The notes beneath the pieces were generated by a model. The model was not told where the DNA came from. It saw nothing but the letters and a program-made list of their open reading frames with translations, and did no database searches. Positions 34,866 to 44,424 of a stretch of 64,000 nt of DNA are shown here, piece after piece; the stretch's first letter is position 1, and every line of letters begins with the position of its first letter. The stretch is from DATLNM01 sp035536775. GTDB lineage: Bacteria; Actinomycetota; CADDZG01; WHSQ01. The position numbers were made by a program, and so were the translations under genes. The DNA is taken from NCBI GenBank assembly GCA_035536775.1, contig DATLNM010000035.1, positions 1 to 64,000 of the forward strand, read 5' to 3'.

Positions 34866-35348
34866 ATGAGAGCTAGATCGATCGTGATCGCGGCTGCGGC
34901 GCTGATCCTGGGGAGCTCGGTATTCCCGGGAGCTGTCTCGGCGCGCCCACAGGATCATCGAGAGCGCGTGGTCGTCGCTGAGTACCTTGCGCACGGAATG
35001 CGAACCACCCACTGGGATGAGCAGCTGAAGATGCTCCCTGAGGCTCCGGCGCTCGTGTTCGACCCGAAGCCGCGCGAGAGGTTCGTTCGGTTCAACTTCA
35101 CCGACACCATCGGCGAGTCGATCTACGCATGGTTGCATCAGAAAGGGGCCGGGGGCCGCCCTGCACTCGACACCGCCTATTGCGGAACGGAAGGTGTCTT
35201 TAAGCTCACGAGCGACGCGCCAATCGAGGTTCGCCTGTACAGCGGACTCTGTGAGAACCACCTGATCGGGTTATCCACTCGCGGGACGGTCACGGCCACA
35301 TTCACCACCGGCTCGTGGGCCCTGACCGATTCCGATCACCAACACTGA
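34866..35348 (+). CDS. Exported hypothetical protein
   Basis: 160 residues with a clear signal peptide (IVIAAAALILGSSVFPGAVSA). The mature part has two Cys (DTAYCGTE, LYSGLCENH) that could form a disulfide and a beta-rich end (GTVTATFTTGSWALT). A similar end pattern (GSVTATFSNV) occurs in the exported protein at 50574-51053, so the two may be related beta-sandwich domains. No function recognised. Confidence 0.65.
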   Translation: MRARSIVIAAAALILGSSVFPGAVSARPQDHRERVVVAEYLAHGMRTTHWDEQLKMLPEAPALVFDPKPRERFVRFNFTDTIGESIYAWLHQKGAGGRPALDTAYCGTEGVFKLTSDAPIEVRLYSGLCENHLIGLSTRGTVTATFTTGSWALTDSDHQH

Positions 35349-35355
35349 CGCGGCG

Positions 35356-36675
35356 TTGGAGAACGGGAGCGACGTTCGCTACGCGTTGAGTGACAAGCTG
35401 CACATCGCGTACCGAACGTTCGGGAAAGGTCCCGTCGATCTCCTTTTCGTGCCGCCATGGATCTCAAATCTCGATGCCTGGGATGACAACCCGATCGTTA
35501 TGGGCGCTTTCGAGCGTCTCTCGTCGTTCTCCCGGCTGATAACCCTCGACCGCAGAGGCACCGGCCTGTCCGACAGGCTGTCGGGTCTTGCGACCCTCGA
35601 AGAAGGTATGGATGACCTCATCGCGATCCTCGATGCAGAGGGCATCGAACGCGCCGGCGTTATGGGTTGGGCCGAGTCGGGGCCCCTCGCGGCGATGTTT
35701 GCCGCGACTCACCCGACGCGCGTGCAAGCCCTGCTGCTCTACGGGACGTACGCGACAACCACTTGGAAACCGGATTACCCATGGGGGCAGACGGAGGAAG
35801 ATCGCGCCACCGAAGTCGCCGCGATGATCGCGACGTGGGGCACCGGCGTGGGTCTCGCCGGTTTGTCGGAGGGACCAGGGGCGCGTTGGTTCGCGCGCCT
35901 GCAGCGCGGCGCTGCGAGCAAAGACGCCCTCCCCGGCGTGTTCGCAACGCTGGCCAAAACCGACGTTACGCACGTCCTCGAAACGATCACCGTGCCGACG
36001 CTTGTGATGCATCGACGTGAGGACGGCCAGATCCCTGTAGAGAACGGCCGGTACCTCGCGTCGAAGATCCCGACCGCGACCTACGTCGAGCTCGAAGGGA
36101 TGTTCAATATCCCCTTCCTCGGCGACTGGGAAGCGGTTGCGGGAGAAATGGAGGAATTCCTTACAGGTGATCGCAGGGCTCCCTCTTACGACCGGGTTCT
36201 CGCGACGGTCCTCTTTACCGACATCGTGGGCTCGACCGATATGGCTTCGAGCCTCGGTGACCACAAGTGGCGCGAGCTTCTGGATGCTCATGATCGCGTC
36301 GCAGCGCGCCACGTCGCCCGTCATAACGGCAAGCTCATCAAGACGACGGGGGATGGGCTGTTCGCGACGTTCGACGGGCCTGCCCGTGCGATCCGTTGCG
36401 CTGCGGAGCTTGCGTCTGCAGTAGATGAGCTCGGGCTCCAGATCCGTACGGGCCTTCACGCGGGTGAGGTCGAACTCCGTGGCAGCGATGTGGGTGGCAT
36501 CGCAGTGCACATCGGCGCACGCGTTGCGAAGCTCGCCGACCCCGGGGAGGTATTGGTGTCGGGCGCGATCCCGCCGCTCGTCGCCGGTTCCGGGATCACC
36601 TTCGAGGACCGGGGGAGCCACGAGCTCAAGGGCGTAGACGGCGAGTGGAGGGTGTTCGCCGCGCGCGGCGCCTGA
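35356..36675 (+). CDS. Alpha/beta-hydrolase-like domain fused to class III nucleotidyl cyclase
   Basis: 439 residues. Residues about 1-270 have an alpha/beta-hydrolase fold (LLFVPPWISNLDAW, TLDRRGTGLSD), but the nucleophile elbow reads GWAESG with Ala106 where Ser is expected, so this half is probably a sensor. Residues about 280-439 are a cyclase domain with metal Asp289 (FTDIVGST) and Asp333, the purine-specifying Lys329 (KTTGDG), and His in place of the usual Asn (VHIGAR). Fusions of this type are common in actinobacteria. TTG start. Confidence 0.88.
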   Translation: MENGSDVRYALSDKLHIAYRTFGKGPVDLLFVPPWISNLDAWDDNPIVMGAFERLSSFSRLITLDRRGTGLSDRLSGLATLEEGMDDLIAILDAEGIERAGVMGWAESGPLAAMFAATHPTRVQALLLYGTYATTTWKPDYPWGQTEEDRATEVAAMIATWGTGVGLAGLSEGPGARWFARLQRGAASKDALPGVFATLAKTDVTHVLETITVPTLVMHRREDGQIPVENGRYLASKIPTATYVELEGMFNIPFLGDWEAVAGEMEEFLTGDRRAPSYDRVLATVLFTDIVGSTDMASSLGDHKWRELLDAHDRVAARHVARHNGKLIKTTGDGLFATFDGPARAIRCAAELASAVDELGLQIRTGLHAGEVELRGSDVGGIAVHIGARVAKLADPGEVLVSGAIPPLVAGSGITFEDRGSHELKGVDGEWRVFAARGA

Positions 36676-36717
36676 GCCGCCTGGAAGGCCGACCGCGTCC
36701 ATGACACACTTGCCGCC

Positions 36718-37212
36718 GTGGGCGGGAATGCGGAACTCATCGAGACGTTCTATGCGGCGTTCGCGCGCAAGGACGGAGACACGATGGCGTCTTGCTATCG
36801 GGCCGACGCGTCCTTCAGCGACCCTGTTTTCCCCCACCTAAGCGCCGAGGAGGCCGGCGCTATGTGGCGGATGTTCTGTCGCCCGGACTCTGACCTCACA
36901 GTCACCTTCCGTGACGTCCGGACCGAAGACGACCACGGTTCGGCCCACTGGTCGGCCGAGTACACCTTCCCGCCGACGGGAAGAAAGGTGCGAAACGAGA
37001 TAGATGCGGAGTTCTCGTTCGCCGGCGGGAAGATCGTGAGCCATCGAGATGAGTTCGACTTCTTTCGGTGGTCGCGTATGGCGCTCGGCGCGCCTGGGTA
37101 TCTCCTCGGCTGGTCACCGCTGGTGCGCTCCAAGGTCAGGGGCCAAGCAGCATCTCAGCTGAGACGTTTCATGGAGTCCGAGGGGGGTCCGGCAACGCGA
37201 AACGGGGCCTGA
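36718..37212 (+). CDS. SnoaL/NTF2-like protein
   Basis: 164 residues. Typical SnoaL-like start (ELIETFYAAFARKDGDTMASCYRADASFSDPVF) and the later GGKIVSHRDEFDFFRWSRMALG match ketosteroid-isomerase-like proteins of unknown substrate. GTG start. The stop lies inside a GC-rich hairpin. Confidence 0.8.
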   Translation: MGGNAELIETFYAAFARKDGDTMASCYRADASFSDPVFPHLSAEEAGAMWRMFCRPDSDLTVTFRDVRTEDDHGSAHWSAEYTFPPTGRKVRNEIDAEFSFAGGKIVSHRDEFDFFRWSRMALGAPGYLLGWSPLVRSKVRGQAASQLRRFMESEGGPATRNGA

Positions 37213-37222
37213 AGCGGCCCCG
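37203..37222 (+). terminator. GC-rich hairpin at the SnoaL-like gene stop
   Basis: CGGGGCC and GGCCCCG pair (7 bp) around TGAAGC, which contains the stop codon. No T-run follows. It may act as a weak terminator between this gene and the exported-protein operon. Confidence 0.35.
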
Positions 37223-37284
37223 CACAGGAGGGCCTCGGTCGCCGTCAAACCTTCTCTCTAGCAGCCGGCTTCGAGGAGGACCCA

Positions 37285-38562
37285 TTGAGGGCGACACGAT
37301 TCGCAGCACTAGCCTTGACCGTCTTCATGCTGTTCGCGGGTCAGGTGCCGGCCCAAGCGGGCCCCATGGACGATCCCTATGCACCGTCCCGGGCCGCTCT
37401 CGCCAAGGTGCCCTGCGAGGCGTCATCGGCCGTCACCGACGATGCCGGCAGCGACAATGTGAAGGCACTCAGGAAACTCCCATGGCCGGGTCCCGATGTC
37501 TCGAGTGGCGAGATCGACATCCACGGCAACGTCCTGGTTGCGTTCTACCGGGAGGCATTGGGCAACGGGATCATCACTTACGACATCTCGGACCCTGACA
37601 AGCCGAAACAATTGGCCAAGTTCAGCACCGGCGCGAACACGCCATACGACGTGAAGATCACGTCCGATGGCAAGACCGCAGTGATCGGTTATGGGGCCGA
37701 CGTCGCATCGGTCGTGGTGGGCTACGCGGGGGTCATCGCGGTGGACATCAGCGATCCCGCCCGCCCCAAGCTGACAGACGACTGGATCTCCCCGCGTCCC
37801 GGGCCGACCCAGAACGGCCACATGGTGTTCACCGAGAGGATCGACAGGCAGCACTGGGTGTTCATCGCTCCGAACGAAGGCTCGGGTGCGTGGATCCTAA
37901 AACTCAACGGCCCTCCGGAGAAGCGAACGTTCGAGTACGTCACGGTGACGTTCCCCGTCGAGGGCGGCTTTCTCGGACCTCACGACATCTTCGTGCAGAA
38001 GGACAAGGTGCTCGACAAGTGGGTCCTTTACGCCGCCGATGGGTACCACGGGTGGCTTGCATTCGACATCTCCAACCCCGCGTCCCCGCTGCCGCTCGGA
38101 GGCTTCGCCCACCCGGCGACCGGGTACACGCACACGATCCAAGCACGCATGATCGGTGGCCGCCGGATCGTCGCGACGATCGAGGAGGTCGGCGCGAACC
38201 TCCTGAAGGTCTACGACGCGACCAACCTCGCAGCGCCGATCCCGCTGGGCGTGTGGTACCAGAAGGCTGGAACCGGCCCGGCCGAGGCGCAACACAACCT
38301 TCAGATGGTCGGCAAGTACCTCTACATCGCTCATTACGACAGGGGCTTCTACGTTTTCGATATCTCCTCGCTCGAAGGGCAGCCGTTATCGGCGGACCTG
38401 CAGCCGATGGCGCACTACATGGACGGCGAGTCGGTGATCTGGGACGTCGTTATCCGCAAAGGCTTGATGTACCTGACGAGCTACCCGACCGGCGGCGGAT
38501 TGCATGTCGTGGGCTTCGGGTGTGTCACGCCCGGTAACCGAAGAGCCAACAGCACCGGCTAG
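37285..38562 (+). CDS. Exported LVIVD-repeat beta-propeller protein
   Basis: 425 residues with a signal peptide (LALTVFMLFAGQVPAQA). The mature part has repeated LVIVD-type blades: GIITYDISDPDKPKQLAKF, GVIAVDISDPARPKLT, GWLAFDISNPASPLPLGGF and GFYVFDISSLEGQ. This is an extracellular propeller likely to bind protein or carbohydrate. TTG start after GAGGAGGA. First of four exported proteins encoded in a row. Confidence 0.82.
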   Translation: MRATRFAALALTVFMLFAGQVPAQAGPMDDPYAPSRAALAKVPCEASSAVTDDAGSDNVKALRKLPWPGPDVSSGEIDIHGNVLVAFYREALGNGIITYDISDPDKPKQLAKFSTGANTPYDVKITSDGKTAVIGYGADVASVVVGYAGVIAVDISDPARPKLTDDWISPRPGPTQNGHMVFTERIDRQHWVFIAPNEGSGAWILKLNGPPEKRTFEYVTVTFPVEGGFLGPHDIFVQKDKVLDKWVLYAADGYHGWLAFDISNPASPLPLGGFAHPATGYTHTIQARMIGGRRIVATIEEVGANLLKVYDATNLAAPIPLGVWYQKAGTGPAEAQHNLQMVGKYLYIAHYDRGFYVFDISSLEGQPLSADLQPMAHYMDGESVIWDVVIRKGLMYLTSYPTGGGLHVVGFGCVTPGNRRANSTG

Positions 38563-38585
38563 TTGCTGCGGGAGCGGAACCCCTG

Positions 38586-41423
38586 ATGAAGCTGGGCGTT
38601 CGCGGGGCCGTCGTCCTAGCGGTGCTCGGCCAATCATTGGTGGTCGCGCTTCCCGCCGTCCCCGCTGCTGCGTCCCCCTGCGAGGGCCGCTTCTGTGTCG
38701 GAGCCGCCAGCACAGACATGACGTGGCACGTCGGCGCCGGCCAGGGACAGCTGGGCGGCGAGGGCAACGGCGTCACGGCCGACAAGTTCGATCCGTTCCA
38801 TCATCAAACGAAGATGGTGCCGACCGACGGTATCCAAGCTCGCAATTTCGCCAAGGCGATCGTTGTCCAAGGCGCCGATGGCACCAAGGTCGCCTATGTC
38901 AAGACCGACCTTTACCTCCAGCAGGATGTGCTCACGCGACGTGTCGCCCAACTGATCGAAGGGACAGACGATCTCGTCGGCGATGACTACGCGGTCGAAG
39001 GCCTCGACGGCGCTCACGTGATGCTCGGCACTACCCATAATCACTCAGCTCCGTATTACGCGACGACCGCCGCCGGAGTCTGGGCGTTCGCGGATGCCTT
39101 CGACTTCAGGATGTTCGAGGCCACCGCTCGGCAGGTTGCGCGGGCGATCAAGGATGCCGACGGGGCAATGAGGCCGGCACGCATGGGCGCATCGGTGTCT
39201 GACTTCGATCTCGTACAACGCAACATCATCGGCCCCGGGGTCGCGGATGACGGGTCTCCCGCCGGATTCCCCAGCGACTACTTCGACGACGACCTGAGTG
39301 TGGTCCGCTTCGATGCGCTCGACGGAGAGCCGATCGCGATGATCGTGAACCTGGGCATGCACCCGGAATCGACCGACGGCGTCGACCTGATGAGCGCAGA
39401 TTTCGTCGGGATGGTCGAACGCATGGTCGAGAGGACGATGGGGCGCGTCCCGGGGGCTGAGGACGGGCCCGTTGTCGCGTGGAGTCAGGGGAGCGTTGGC
39501 GATGTGGAACCGGACCAGGCCGGGCTTGCCCATCCGATCCGTTTGGCAAGGGAATACTGGCGGAAGAACTTCGCCCAAGCGGAGCTCATGAGTCGCGACA
39601 TCTCAGCCGCGGTCTTGGATACCTGGCGAGACATCAGGAACCGAACGCCGGGGATCCCGGCGCGTTTCGTACCGATGACTACGAGCGTCCCCGTCGCCAT
39701 GCTCGATCATCGTTTCGCGGGCCCGCCAGGCCATCCCATCCCCACAGTGTCGAATTGCAGGACGAGCCGCCCCGGCGTTCCCGTGGTGGGCTTGCCCGAC
39801 TGCGAACGTCCCGAAGAGGCTCCGGAAGAGTTCGGTACGACTATCGATCTCTTGCAGGATGCCGGGTTGCCGTTGCCCGACAATTACGGCGCAGCGGGCT
39901 ACACAGGCGTACAGGAGTCACTGAGGATCCATCTTCAGGTGATGAGGCTCGGCGAGGTCATCCTCGCGTCCTGCCCATGCGAACCCATCACGGACATGGT
40001 CTTGAACCTCAAATCGCGCATCGATCGGGTAAGCGGGAACCAACGCGCGGGGTTCGTGTGGCCGTGTCGTGTCACCGACGGTGAGACGGAGTGCAACTTC
40101 CAAAGGGCCGCTCATTCAACTCCGGACTGGCGTCCCGTTTCGCCCGAGGCGGTCGAGCTCATGCGCTCCCAGGTGAACAAGGATGCGATGGGGTGGGAAG
40201 AGGACTTCGCCGCACTCGGCGGTGAATCAGAGAGCTCGGGCAAGGTCTACGGGAATTTCTCTTCCGAGGAGCTCCCTCCGACACTCGGTTACAGGCTCCC
40301 GATCATGGTCGGACAGGCGAACGATTACGTGGGCTACATCGTCACTTACCGCGAGTACATGCGGGGGGATCACTACCGCAAGGCGCTGACGGCATTCGGA
40401 CCCCATACCGCCGACTACGTCAACACGCGGCTCGTCAGGATGGCCGGCGCGCTCAAGGGAGGGGAGCCTGTCGCAGATGCCTTCCTCGATCCTGCGTTCG
40501 GACCCGCCGACGAGATGCTGCAGCTTGCCAAGACGTTCACGGCTGGGACGATGGGCACAGAGGGGACCGCGGCGTATGAAGCGGCTGTCCCCGATGATGG
40601 GGGCCTTCCGGGTATCGAAAGCGAGCCGTCGCTCGTCGCCGAGCGCTTCTCGGCGGTCCATCTGACCTGGATCGGAGGTAGCAACTGGACGGACAACCCA
40701 GTTGTCATCGTTGAGCGCAAGGTGCGTGATCAGTGGGTGCCCGCTGCGACTCAAGAGGGCGAGATCGTCGTTACGCTCGCTTACGACAGCTACCTGTCGG
40801 CAGCTCCGCTCGAGTGGCTCACCGGAGCAAAGACCTACCATTGGACCGCGACTTTCGAGCTCTTCGAGCGAACAGTGCCGGGTGTCTACAGGTTCACCGT
40901 GGGGGGCGCGCACCGATCGGGCCGCGTACCGGTGCCTTATGAGCTCACGAGCCGCCCCTTCCGGGTGCTGCCTTGGACGGGCATCGTCGTAAAAGACCTG
41001 CGAAGGGACGCCGGCGGGGTCAGCTTCACGGTGGACGGCGTGGAAGGCCGGACCCCCGAGGAGGAGCTCGAGACCGATGACGACGCGCGCTTGTCCTCGA
41101 GGGAGGTTCACTACCCGGACAGTTACGAGGCCGGGATCCCATTCATCTCGCACGAGCTCAGCACACGCGACGGCGATCCGCACCGTTATTGCTACAGATG
41201 CACTTTCAGGCCTTGGGCTGATAGCGGGGTCGTGGTCCGCGCGCTTGTCACGGTCACACATGCAGACGGAACAGTCTCGGAGCTCCTGGCGGGCATGCGG
41301 GGTTCGCGATGGACGGTCGGCTATGTGCCGCGGCCCGGTGATGCGATAGTCGTGCGGCGTGGGAGTGTGATCGATGGGTTCGGGAACACCAATGGGATGG
41401 CGTCGAACGTGATCCGAGTATGA
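38586..41423 (+). CDS. Exported neutral/alkaline ceramidase-like hydrolase (large)
   Basis: 945 residues with a signal peptide ending near PAAAS. The N-terminal 600 residues have neutral-ceramidase family features: FCVGAASTDMT, MLGTTHNHSAPYY (zinc His pair), VNLGMHPES and WSQGSVGDVEPD. The C-terminal part (about 680-945) is beta-rich and may be a carbohydrate- or cell-surface-binding module. Ceramidases hydrolyse the amide bond of ceramides, but the real substrate of actinobacterial members is not known. It overlaps the next gene by 4 nt. Confidence 0.82.
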   Translation: MKLGVRGAVVLAVLGQSLVVALPAVPAAASPCEGRFCVGAASTDMTWHVGAGQGQLGGEGNGVTADKFDPFHHQTKMVPTDGIQARNFAKAIVVQGADGTKVAYVKTDLYLQQDVLTRRVAQLIEGTDDLVGDDYAVEGLDGAHVMLGTTHNHSAPYYATTAAGVWAFADAFDFRMFEATARQVARAIKDADGAMRPARMGASVSDFDLVQRNIIGPGVADDGSPAGFPSDYFDDDLSVVRFDALDGEPIAMIVNLGMHPESTDGVDLMSADFVGMVERMVERTMGRVPGAEDGPVVAWSQGSVGDVEPDQAGLAHPIRLAREYWRKNFAQAELMSRDISAAVLDTWRDIRNRTPGIPARFVPMTTSVPVAMLDHRFAGPPGHPIPTVSNCRTSRPGVPVVGLPDCERPEEAPEEFGTTIDLLQDAGLPLPDNYGAAGYTGVQESLRIHLQVMRLGEVILASCPCEPITDMVLNLKSRIDRVSGNQRAGFVWPCRVTDGETECNFQRAAHSTPDWRPVSPEAVELMRSQVNKDAMGWEEDFAALGGESESSGKVYGNFSSEELPPTLGYRLPIMVGQANDYVGYIVTYREYMRGDHYRKALTAFGPHTADYVNTRLVRMAGALKGGEPVADAFLDPAFGPADEMLQLAKTFTAGTMGTEGTAAYEAAVPDDGGLPGIESEPSLVAERFSAVHLTWIGGSNWTDNPVVIVERKVRDQWVPAATQEGEIVVTLAYDSYLSAAPLEWLTGAKTYHWTATFELFERTVPGVYRFTVGGAHRSGRVPVPYELTSRPFRVLPWTGIVVKDLRRDAGGVSFTVDGVEGRTPEEELETDDDARLSSREVHYPDSYEAGIPFISHELSTRDGDPHRYCYRCTFRPWADSGVVVRALVTVTHADGTVSELLAGMRGSRWTVGYVPRPGDAIVVRRGSVIDGFGNTNGMASNVIRV

Positions 41424-43216
41424 GAACGAGCATAGGTCGCTCCCGCGTCGGGCAGCTCTTCGTCAGCGCGGCTGTCGGTGCCCTGTGCGTTGGGGTGGCC
41501 GCGGCCGGAACGATCGCAGCTACTTCCGTCCTGCAGGCCACTCCGGAAGTAGCGAGGACATCCCCGCCGCGCCCGTCTTCGAGCGCGGCGACGGCCGCTC
41601 GTCTCAGTCTTCCGCGCGGGATCCGGGAGTCGATCTCTCCGCAGGACATCCCAATGACGGCCGGCATGAAGGTGTCGGCGCCGAGCGGCACGAGGCTTCC
41701 GGCCGGCCGGTTCCTGGTAGGCGCCAGTCGCGCCAGCCTGTTCCCCGCTCCGTTGGTGTTCGGCGGCTCGAAGTGGGAGACATCCGCGTGTACCAGTCTC
41801 GACAACCAGAACATCGAGTCGGACCACATCATCCCGCCCGTCGACCCGGCGGATCCCATTGGCACCCTCGACGAGATCAAGAGCTGGCCCGCGTCCTCAC
41901 CCGACTGCATCTATCTGGGAGGTTTCGGGATCGGCCCTGCCAGACCCGCAGAGAGGGTCGGCCGAGGCGGTGTCTGGGTGCGCACGATTGCGATCTCGAA
42001 CGGCGAGAAGACTTTCATCTACGGCATCGCGGACACCGTGGGTTGGTTCGCGCGCTACGACTCCACGATCTGTGCCGACTGCGGGATCCTCGACGTCCGC
42101 CTGAAGCTGTCCGACGAGCTGGGCGTGGACGTCGGCAACGTCGTGATCGGATCGACGCACACCCATGCCGGGGCGGATACCTATGGCGGCTGGGGAGGGA
42201 TCCCAGACTGGTATCGCGCTCAGATACGCGACGCTGCGATAGCGTCCGCGAAGCAAGCGATCGTCAACCTGCGACCGGCATCGCTCACGGTCGGCGAGGT
42301 CCACCTCCGGAACCGAAGCAACGAACGCCGTGACACCTACTACTCCACCGTCGACACCGGTGCTACGTGGTTGCAAGCGCGTGCCTTCGCCGACCCGCGA
42401 CGGATTATCGCGACGTGGGCCACCTTCGCAGGTCATCCCACGATCGTCGGCGCGCCGATCTTGCATGCGGATTGGCCCGGCGCGGTGGCGCGCTCATTCG
42501 AGCGCCGGTTCGGCGGTGTCGGCATCATGTTCGAGGGGGGGTTGGGCAATGCCTCCATCTCAGGCGTTGGCGTGGAGGGCGACGATGAAGAAACCGTCGC
42601 CGAGAAAACAGGCAGCGCGATCGCCGGTGATGTGGCTCGCTCGATCAGGTCGGGGTCTCGTGTGACCTCGAATGACATGATCGCCGCATCGAAAGACATC
42701 GAACACCCTGCGATGACGAATCCTGGGTTGCTGACGCTTGCGAGCGTTGGCCTCTTCGATCGTGAGTTCACGCCGCCGACCCTCGGGGCGGGGCCTCCAG
42801 CCGTCTACTACTGGTCGAAGAAGGGCGAGCTCTCTTCGAGCGGTGAGGACAACGATCCGGAGCCGGCCGGCGAGTCCACGCGGGGGTGCGTGTCGTCCGG
42901 GGTGACGATCAAGACCGTTGCCGGCGCCCACAGGATCGGCTCGCTCATCATCGCGTTCGCTCCGGGGGAGATCTTCTCGAACGTCGCCGAGGTCGTTAAG
43001 GAGCGTGTCGACTGGTCGGAAGTAACGATGGTTCTCGGCCAGTCGAACGACGCGCTCGGATACATCATCCAGAGTTTCGAATTCGATGTTCTCGCGAACG
43101 CGGCCACCGAATACGGGACTCAGACGGGCGAGTACGAAGAGGTCTTCGCTGCCGATAGGTGTATCGGCGATCACGTGCTCGAGACCATATTGGAAGCGTC
43201 CGAAGAGCTTCGATGA
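41420..43216 (+). CDS. Exported neutral ceramidase-like hydrolase (second copy)
   Basis: 598 residues. One N-terminal membrane segment or signal peptide (LFVSAAVGALCVGVAAAGTIA), then the family core: FLVGASRASLFP, VVIGSTHTHAGADTYGGWGG (zinc His), WATFAGHPTIVGAP and MFEGGLGNAS. It lacks the long C-terminal beta-rich region of its neighbour. The pair probably arose by duplication and divergence or acts on related amide-linked lipids. The stop overlaps the next ATG by 4 nt. Confidence 0.82.
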   Translation: MRTSIGRSRVGQLFVSAAVGALCVGVAAAGTIAATSVLQATPEVARTSPPRPSSSAATAARLSLPRGIRESISPQDIPMTAGMKVSAPSGTRLPAGRFLVGASRASLFPAPLVFGGSKWETSACTSLDNQNIESDHIIPPVDPADPIGTLDEIKSWPASSPDCIYLGGFGIGPARPAERVGRGGVWVRTIAISNGEKTFIYGIADTVGWFARYDSTICADCGILDVRLKLSDELGVDVGNVVIGSTHTHAGADTYGGWGGIPDWYRAQIRDAAIASAKQAIVNLRPASLTVGEVHLRNRSNERRDTYYSTVDTGATWLQARAFADPRRIIATWATFAGHPTIVGAPILHADWPGAVARSFERRFGGVGIMFEGGLGNASISGVGVEGDDEETVAEKTGSAIAGDVARSIRSGSRVTSNDMIAASKDIEHPAMTNPGLLTLASVGLFDREFTPPTLGAGPPAVYYWSKKGELSSSGEDNDPEPAGESTRGCVSSGVTIKTVAGAHRIGSLIIAFAPGEIFSNVAEVVKERVDWSEVTMVLGQSNDALGYIIQSFEFDVLANAATEYGTQTGEYEEVFAADRCIGDHVLETILEASEELR

Positions 43217-44388
43217 ACAAGGCTCGCCTCACGGCGATGCTCGTGCTTGTCTTTGTGACGATCACATGCCATGTGGGTTCCTCGAGCGCGCAGTCGGTTC
43301 CCGGGACCTGGCTCGCGGGAGATCTTCATGTCCATACGACTTACTCCCATGACTCCTACGGGGGGCCGTCGGACACGAACACCGGACCCGAGGAGGTTTA
43401 CACGCTTGGTCAATCCGTGGAGGCCCAGTTCACGATCGCCTCGGTGCGAGGCCTCGACTACCTCGCCATTACCGATCACGACGACATCACGTCTCAGTCC
43501 GATCCGGAGTGGGGGGCCGGGGGAGTCATCGCGATCCCGGGATACGAGATCTCACTCGAGGGGCACGCGCAGATGCTCGGGGCAACGAAGATCTATCCGA
43601 AGGGGGACGATCTCCTCTCGGTGCGTCAGCTCGCCGCTGCGATCCGGGGCGCGAAGGGCATCTTTCAGGTGAACCATCCTGCGAACGGATCGACCGACTG
43701 GCCCCACGACACTGATTGGAGTTACGGATATACCGTCAAGCCCGACACGGTCGAGGTCTGGAACATCTCGCGTCTCTACCAACCCCCTATGCCATCGGGT
43801 TCGTCGAACGATGACGCGATCGCGTATTGGGAGGGGTGGCTCGACCGGGGCGCGCGTATCGGGGCGACCGGCGGAAGCGACAACCATTGGGTGAGTACGG
43901 CTGCGCTTCAAGGGCCTGGCCAACCGACAACGTGGGTGTTCGCGGAAGACACCACGATGGCGGCAGTGCTCGAGGGGCTAGAGCGCGGCAGAACATTCAT
44001 CTCGAGCCAACCCCCGGCGTACTCCGGCACGGAGCTCTATCTCGAGGGTGATGTCCGCAGAGACGGTTCGTGGGCGGCGATGGTGGGCGACGTCGTGGAT
44101 CGCGAGGTACCGCTGCGTGTGCGCGTTCTCGGCGCGCCCGGGGCGATGCTGCGCGTCGTGGGTGATGGAGGTGAGGAGTGGTTCGACCCGGTTCTAGTAA
44201 ATGGGGCGACTTTTGAGCATGTCTTTGATGCTCCGAGCGTGGCAACGTGGGTGCGTGCGGAGGTGTTTTACCCGGATCTAGAAGGTCCCCGCGAGCTCAC
44301 TTGTGAAGACCTCGTCGGGAGCGAGACGACCTACTGTCGCAACCAGCTGGCGGTCATGGCGATGACCTCAGCGATCTTCCTGCGCTAG
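43213..44388 (+). CDS. Exported PHP-domain metallohydrolase (CehA/McbA family)
   Basis: 391 residues with a signal peptide (LTAMLVLVFVTITCHVGSSSAQ). PHP metal-binding motifs: GDLHVHTTYSHDS, ITDHDDI, IPGYEIS, VNHP and GGSDNHW. CehA/McbA proteins include hydrolases such as carbaryl amidohydrolase-like enzymes. Translationally coupled to the second ceramidase-like gene, it probably acts on the same extracellular substrate chain, possibly on phosphoester or amide products. Confidence 0.82.
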   Translation: MNKARLTAMLVLVFVTITCHVGSSSAQSVPGTWLAGDLHVHTTYSHDSYGGPSDTNTGPEEVYTLGQSVEAQFTIASVRGLDYLAITDHDDITSQSDPEWGAGGVIAIPGYEISLEGHAQMLGATKIYPKGDDLLSVRQLAAAIRGAKGIFQVNHPANGSTDWPHDTDWSYGYTVKPDTVEVWNISRLYQPPMPSGSSNDDAIAYWEGWLDRGARIGATGGSDNHWVSTAALQGPGQPTTWVFAEDTTMAAVLEGLERGRTFISSQPPAYSGTELYLEGDVRRDGSWAAMVGDVVDREVPLRVRVLGAPGAMLRVVGDGGEEWFDPVLVNGATFEHVFDAPSVATWVRAEVFYPDLEGPRELTCEDLVGSETTYCRNQLAVMAMTSAIFLR

Positions 44389-44424
44389 ACGTTTTGAGCT
44401 GTCCCGTCCGGGTAAGCGGCGGCG

